In this document: positions 59,925 through 64,000 of the stretch, piece by piece
Numbering within the stretch: the first letter of the stretch is position 1
Layout: every line of letters starts with the position of its first letter
Assembly (NCBI RefSeq): GCF_002155425.1
Contig: NZ_MUYG01000007.1
Span: forward strand, 124,001 to 188,000
DNA length: 64,000 nt
Source: Erythrobacter donghaensis
GTDB lineage: Bacteria > Pseudomonadota > Alphaproteobacteria > Sphingomonadales > Sphingomonadaceae
Direction of reading: 5' to 3'
Notes under the pieces: model-generated
The model's input: only the letters and a program-made list of their open reading frames with translations
The model's database searches: none
What the model was told of the DNA's origin: nothing
Made by a program: the position numbers and the translations under genes

Positions 59925-61289
59925 ATGAACATCGCCGCACTCCTGCGCAGCGCAGCCCTTGTCACTGCCGTAGCGCTGATCCCTGCCACCACCGCCACCA
60001 TGGCCCAAGTCGATGGCCGCGCCGGGCCCGAATTCGCCAAGCTCTTCGCCGTCTTCCAGCGTGTGAAATCGAGCTATGTCGAACCGGTCGAGGACGACGT
60101 GCTGATCCGCGGCGCGATCGACGGGATGCTGGCCGCGCTCGATCCGCATTCGGCCTATCTCGATGGCGGCGATCTCCAGCGGCTGGAGACGATGATCGAC
60201 GGGCAATATTCGGGCCTCGGCCTGTCGGTTGTGATGGAGGACGGCGCGGTCAAGGTGATCTCGCCGTTCCGCGGCAGCCCCGCCGAAAGCGCCGGGATCA
60301 AGGCGGGCGATTTCATCACGCATCTCGATGGCAAGCTGATCGTCGACACCAAGCTCGATGACGCGGTGGCCCAGATGCGCGGGCCCAAGGGCACTTCGAT
60401 CCAGCTGACGATCTTCCGTCCGGGCCGCGAGGAGCCGCTCGAAGTCAACGTGACGCGCGGCGTGATCGAGCTCGAGCCGGTCACCTCCGAACTGGCCGAG
60501 GGCAATATCGCGCTCATCACCGTCAATGAATTCTCCGCCCAGGTCGGCGCGGATGTCTACAAGGCGTGGGCCGATCTCAAGAAGAAGGCCCCCGGCGGGC
60601 GCATCAACGGGCTGGTGCTTGACCTGCGCAACAATCCGGGCGGGAGCCTCGATGAATCTGTGGCGCTCAGCGACCTGTTCCTGAGCTCGGGCCGGATCGT
60701 CAGCCAGCGCGGCCGCGCGCGGGGCGAAACAGTGCTTTACGATGCCGAAAGCGTCTATCGCGGCGACATGGCCGAAGGCGTGCCGATGATCGTGCTGATC
60801 AACGCCGGTTCGGCCTCGGCCTCCGAGATCGTCGCGGGCGCGCTGCAGGATCACCGCCGCGCGCTGATCATGGGCGAGCGCAGCTTCGGCAAGGGCTCAG
60901 TCCAGTCGCTGCTGCCGCTGGGCACCGATGCCGCGCTGAAGCTGACCACCGCGCGCTATTTCACCCCGGCGGGCAAATCGGTGCAGGAAGGCGGGATCCG
61001 CCCCGACATCACCGTGCCGCAGATCTCCGACCCCGATTATGCGCTGCGCCAGAAATATCAGACCCGCGAGAGCGATCTGCGCGGGCATCTGATCAACGAG
61101 CTGGCGATCAAGGACGAGGAGATGGAATCGGACAAGATCGCCGATCCGCGCTTCCAGCTCACCGCAGCGCAGCTTGAAGAGCGCGGGGTCAAGGACTTCC
61201 AGCTCAATTACGCGATGGATACGCTGCGCCGCACCACCAAGAGCACGGTTGCGCTGCGGCCTGCGCCCAAGCCTTCCGCGAAGCCCTGA
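59925..61289 (+). CDS. ctpA: C-terminal processing peptidase CtpA (S41)
   Basis: A 454-residue periplasmic serine protease with a signal peptide, PDZ domain (about 95-170, GLGLSVVMEDGAVKVISPFRGSP), and the S41 catalytic domain: Ser in NAGSASASEIVAGAL and Lys in GERSFGKGSVQ. The C-terminal extension is charged. It trims envelope proteins. dsbB follows 8 bp on. Confidence 0.93.
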   Translation: MNIAALLRSAALVTAVALIPATTATMAQVDGRAGPEFAKLFAVFQRVKSSYVEPVEDDVLIRGAIDGMLAALDPHSAYLDGGDLQRLETMIDGQYSGLGLSVVMEDGAVKVISPFRGSPAESAGIKAGDFITHLDGKLIVDTKLDDAVAQMRGPKGTSIQLTIFRPGREEPLEVNVTRGVIELEPVTSELAEGNIALITVNEFSAQVGADVYKAWADLKKKAPGGRINGLVLDLRNNPGGSLDESVALSDLFLSSGRIVSQRGRARGETVLYDAESVYRGDMAEGVPMIVLINAGSASASEIVAGALQDHRRALIMGERSFGKGSVQSLLPLGTDAALKLTTARYFTPAGKSVQEGGIRPDITVPQISDPDYALRQKYQTRESDLRGHLINELAIKDEEMESDKIADPRFQLTAAQLEERGVKDFQLNYAMDTLRRTTKSTVALRPAPKPSAKP

Positions 61290-61297
61290 GCCGCAGC

Positions 61298-61753
61298 ATG
61301 ACCGACAATCTGGGGAAGGCCCGCTGGCTCGCGGTGCTGGTGCCTGCGGCGTTGCTGGGCGGGGCTTACCTGTCGCAATATGGCTTTGGCCTCAATCCTT
61401 GCGAGATGTGCTGGTGGCAGCGCTACCCGCATTTCGCCGCGCTGGCGTTGGGACTGGCGGCCTTCAAACTGAAGCCGCCGCAGGTGTGGACTGCATTGGC
61501 GGGCCTCGCGATCCTGACCTCGGGGCTGATCGGTGGCTTTCATGCCGGGGTCGAATATGGCTGGTGGGAGGGCATCACCGCTTGCTCCGCACCGCCCTCT
61601 GGCACCGACCTGTTCAACTTCGACGCCGCAACGGTGATTCGCTGCGATGTCGCCCCGTGGACGTTGTTCGGGATCAGCCTTGCGGGGTTCAATTTCCTGA
61701 TTTCGAGCCTTTCGGGTGCGGCCATTGTGGCGCTCGCTGCGTATCGTAAGTAA
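61298..61753 (+). CDS. dsbB: disulfide bond formation protein DsbB
   Basis: A 151-residue four-helix inner-membrane quinone reductase that reoxidises DsbA. The first cysteine pair is in LNPCEMCWWQRYPH. The second pair is Cys in ITACSAPPSG and Cys in VIRCDVAPW. Order of hydrophobic segments is normal. No DsbA is in the window. Confidence 0.9.
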   Translation: MTDNLGKARWLAVLVPAALLGGAYLSQYGFGLNPCEMCWWQRYPHFAALALGLAAFKLKPPQVWTALAGLAILTSGLIGGFHAGVEYGWWEGITACSAPPSGTDLFNFDAATVIRCDVAPWTLFGISLAGFNFLISSLSGAAIVALAAYRK

Positions 61754-61806
61754 GAGAACGCGCATCGCGCCCGCGATGTGACACCAAGAATTGCGCGAAG
61801 GAGCCG

Positions 61807-62331
61807 ATGATGGACCGCCAAGCCCTCCACCGCATGATCCGGGTCGATCAGGCCGGGGAATTCGGCGCGACCCGCATCTATGAAGGCCAGTTGGCCGTCA
61901 TGGGCGACCGCGGCCCCCATTCCGCCGAGATCCGCCACATGGCCGCGCAAGAGGCCGAGCACCGCGCCAAGTTCGACGCGCTGCTCGCCAAGCGCGGCGT
62001 GCGGCCGACGGCGCTGCACCCCTTCTGGTCGGCGGCGGGTTATGTGCTGGGCGCGGGCACCGCGCTGCTCGGCCCGGAAGCCGCGATGGCCTGCACCGCC
62101 GCGGTCGAGACCGAGATCGACAAGCACTATTCCGACCAGCTTGAAGAGCTTGAAGCGAGCGGGGCCGATCCCGAGCTCGCGGAAATGATCACCGCCTTCC
62201 GCGAAGATGAGCGCGAGCACCGCGACGCAGCGCTCGCCAACGGCGCCGAGCGCGCACCGGCCTATCCGCTCCTAGCGGGCGCGATCCGGCTGGGGTGCAG
62301 GATTGCGATCAAGGTGAGTGAGAGGATTTAG
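61807..62331 (+). CDS. coq7: demethoxyubiquinone hydroxylase (COQ7/CAT5)
   Basis: A 174-residue di-iron hydroxylase of ubiquinone synthesis. Metal ligands are in DQAGEFGATRIYEGQ, AAQEAEHRAKF, AVETEIDKHY and REDEREHRDAA. The IYEGQLAV opening and the final helix are as expected. The gap to the next gene (62332-62472) holds repeat copy C. Confidence 0.93.
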   Translation: MMDRQALHRMIRVDQAGEFGATRIYEGQLAVMGDRGPHSAEIRHMAAQEAEHRAKFDALLAKRGVRPTALHPFWSAAGYVLGAGTALLGPEAAMACTAAVETEIDKHYSDQLEELEASGADPELAEMITAFREDEREHRDAALANGAERAPAYPLLAGAIRLGCRIAIKVSERI

Positions 62332-62372
62332 GAGAAGGCTCGCGGGGAGGCGCTGACCCGGTCGCGAAGCGA

Positions 62373-62470
62373 CCGCAAGGCCGACCGGCCGCCCGCAGGT
62401 GCTCCGGCGCGCAGCGACGGAAACGCACCGAGGACGCACCCGCGGAGGCGGGTGCGCAAACAAAAAACCC
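62373..62470 (-). repeat. T-run/hairpin/TCCTCGGTGC post-stop repeat, copy C
   Basis: On the minus strand, five bases after the stop of the dehydrogenase gene: T-run, hairpin with a 9-bp stem (62435-62456), TCCTCGGTGC (62426-62435), then the 24-bp block 62373-62396 identical to copy B in the opposite orientation. Confidence 0.78.
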
Positions 62471-62472
62471 TT

Positions 62473-63762
62473 CTATAAACTCCAGTAGATCAGCTCTTCG
62501 GGCAACCCGTCGCGATCCAGCGCGCTCTTGACGTCCACCAGCACGCCGCCCTTGCGAACCCGTGCCACCAGAGCGGCAGGGTCGGCGAGGTAGGCCGCGT
62601 GGTTCACCGCCAGCACCAGCGCATCGAGATCGGCCAGCGCCGCGTCGGGGCTCAGCGTGATGCCGTATTCTTGGCGCGCCGCCGCCGGATCGGCGAGCGG
62701 ATCGCTCACCAGCGCGTCGATCCCGTATTCGCGCAGTTCGGCGAGGATATCGGGGACCTTGGAATTGCGGATGTCGGGCACGTCCTGCTTGAAGGTCAGC
62801 CCCATCACGCCCACCCGCGCCCGGCAGGGGGAGACCCCGTTCGCAATCAGGAGCTTCACCACCTTCTGCGCGATCGCCTGCCCCATCGCATCGTTGATCC
62901 GCCGCCCGGCGAGGATCACTTCGGGCCGGTAGCCGAGCTTTTCCGCTGCCGCCGTGAGGTAGAAGGGGTCGACCCCGATGCAGTGCCCGCCCACAAGGCC
63001 GGGGGTGAAGGGCAGGAAGTTCCACTTGGTCCCCGCAGCCGCCAGCACGTCGCGCGTGGCGAGGCCCATGCGGTCGAAGATCAGCGCGATTTCGTTCATC
63101 AGCGCGATGTTGAGATCGCGCTGGGTGTTCTCGATCACCTTGGCGGCCTCAGCCACCTTGATCGAGGGGGCTTCGTGCAGCCCCGCATCGACCACCGCGC
63201 CATAGACTTCGCGCATCCGGGCGAGCGCCGCAGGGCTGTCGGCGGCGATGATCTTGGTGATGGTCTCGAGCCGGTGGAAGGTGTCGCCCGGATTGATGCG
63301 TTCGGGGCTGTAGCCGAGCGCGAAGTCCGCGCCTTGCGCGAGGCCCGATGCCGCAGCCAGCCACGGCCCGCAGATGTCCTCGGTCACGCCGGGGAACACG
63401 GTCGATTCGAACACCACCAGCGCGCCCTTCTGCAAGTGCGGGCCGATGGTTTCGCAGGCACGTTGCAGCGGGGTGAGGTCGGGGCGGCGCTCTTCGGTGA
63501 TCGGGGTCGGCACGGTGACGATGATGAGGCTCGCTCCCGCCAGCACCGCCGGGTCATCGCTGACGGCAAGCCCGCATGACGCCAGCCGTGCATCGTCGAT
63601 CTCGCGGGTGCTGTCGCGCCCGGCGCGCAGTTCGGCGATGCGCCGCGCGGCGATGTCGAAGCCGGTCACAGCCACGCCCCGCGGCCCCAGCCGCTCGGCC
63701 AGCGCCACGGCGACCGGCAGGCCGACATAGCCAAGCCCCACGACTGCGATATTCCCGTCCAT
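62473..63762 (-). CDS. TviB/WbpA-like nucleotide-sugar dehydrogenase
   Basis: A 429-residue UDP-sugar (UDP-GlcNAc-type) C-6 dehydrogenase used in capsule or O-antigen building blocks. IAVVGLGYVGLPVAVALAE binds NAD, and the catalytic Cys is in FTPGLVGGHCIGVDPFYLT. GFDIAARRIAELRAGRDSTREIDDARL is the TviB/WbpA form. ATG at 63760-63762 opens the family start. It is at the end of a possible polysaccharide region continuing beyond the window. Confidence 0.9.
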   Translation of the reverse strand: MDGNIAVVGLGYVGLPVAVALAERLGPRGVAVTGFDIAARRIAELRAGRDSTREIDDARLASCGLAVSDDPAVLAGASLIIVTVPTPITEERRPDLTPLQRACETIGPHLQKGALVVFESTVFPGVTEDICGPWLAAASGLAQGADFALGYSPERINPGDTFHRLETITKIIAADSPAALARMREVYGAVVDAGLHEAPSIKVAEAAKVIENTQRDLNIALMNEIALIFDRMGLATRDVLAAAGTKWNFLPFTPGLVGGHCIGVDPFYLTAAAEKLGYRPEVILAGRRINDAMGQAIAQKVVKLLIANGVSPCRARVGVMGLTFKQDVPDIRNSKVPDILAELREYGIDALVSDPLADPAAARQEYGITLSPDAALADLDALVLAVNHAAYLADPAALVARVRKGGVLVDVKSALDRDGLPEELIYWSL

Positions 63763-63922
63763 GATCCGAGCGCCTACCTGCAAACCTTTCAAGATTTCGC
63801 TAAGTCGGGGGGTGGAGGGCTTTTCAGGCCGGGTTCAGGCCCCGCGCACTAGACAAGCGGCCTGCACCGGGGGCATGGCTTGGCCTTGCGACCCTGCGCG
63901 ACCACACAAGGATCCTTGCGCC

Positions 63923-64000
63923 ATGAAGCTTCTCACCGCCCCTCTCGCACTCGCCGGCCTTGCCGTCGCCGCTGCCGCCAGCCCGGCCGCCGCGCAGAGC
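63923..64000 (+). CDS. exported protein, partial (3' end outside window)
   Basis: The frame from an ATG at 63923 encodes a typical signal peptide (26 codons seen: a Lys after Met, a leucine/alanine-rich core, and an AAQ end). It runs out of the window, so the mature protein is unknown. The 160 bp between it and the dehydrogenase start hold no other gene. Confidence 0.6.
   Translation, partial: MKLLTAPLALAGLAVAAAASPAAAQS

Noticed and set aside
1..64000. tRNA, rRNA, CRISPR or prophage genes
   Set aside because: No cloverleaf-like, rRNA-like, spacer-repeat or phage structural sequence was found in the gaps read by eye. A scan with tRNAscan-SE or similar would settle it.

Overview
The window is one contiguous stretch of a GC-rich alphaproteobacterial chromosome, and the gene set and order point to Sphingomonadales, probably the Erythrobacteraceae (Erythrobacter/Porphyrobacter type). 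Pointers are the hemE-hemJ-rho block, CarD, TrcR (DUF1013), DUF1491, DUF6489 and DUF1192 proteins, TviB-type sugar dehydrogenase and a helicase/S4/ferredoxin/CarD cluster. The genus is an inference from recalled protein families; no search was run. No rRNA, tRNA, CRISPR array, prophage or autonomous transposase was found. Almost everything is chromosomal core.

Layout. 1-5.2 kb: end of an S9 peptidase, a small ferredoxin, CBS, erpA, xthA, a SleB-type hydrolase, DUF1491, a thioesterase, ptsN. 5.4-9.6 kb (minus): hpf, dnaQ, coaE, aroE, maf and the PEP synthase regulator. 9.63-9.95 kb: a 316-bp gap with DnaA-box-like sites, GANTC sites and an AT-rich stretch next to hemE, proposed as the chromosome origin; genes point away from it on both sides. 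9.9-13.9 kb (plus): hemE, hemJ, rho and two BLUF blue-light sensors. 13.8-21 kb: NTF2-like protein, dienelactone hydrolase, DUF6489, then mnmE-mnmG-rsmG-parA-parB with a bidirectional terminator. Seven ParB-site (parS-like) palindromes lie at 14.4-19.2 kb, five of them perfect and most inside coding sequence.

21-33 kb: glycine-zipper envelope protein, free-methionine-sulfoxide reductase, PQQ-type sugar dehydrogenase, DUF815 ATPase, acyl-CoA dehydrogenase, tsaC/sua5, two lipoprotein-like genes, carD, fdxA, an S4 RNA-binding protein and a Suv3-like helicase. 33-38.5 kb: LytM peptidase, then a coupled five-gene run of hemB, three GNAT acetyltransferases and a [26 protein letters not shown] protein. 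38.5-46.3 kb: ferredoxin-like protein, YoaK, DUF1993, ATP-dependent DNA ligase and its partner exonuclease separated by a small secreted-protein gene, clpA, DUF1192. 46.4-46.7 kb: a 266-bp nested inverted-repeat element with 32-bp terminal arms.

46.7-64 kb: quinone oxidoreductase, an N-terminally extended GST, an LpxH-like phosphoesterase with a GT4 glycosyltransferase, trcR, fadD, bactofilin with LytM peptidase, then proA-nadD-rsfS-rlmH-envC-ctpA-dsbB-coq7, and a TviB-like dehydrogenase. rlmH has no ordinary start codon in its frame. Two families of short repeats sit directly after stop codons, in the sense orientation: a REP-like pair (2.9 and 53.5 kb) and a T-run/hairpin element (51.6, 58.0 and 62.4 kb).

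Together the region holds the replication/segregation hub (origin, parS, ParA, ParB), haem synthesis, tRNA modification, translation quality control and a large share of envelope remodelling (SleB, two LytM peptidases, EnvC, CtpA, bactofilin).
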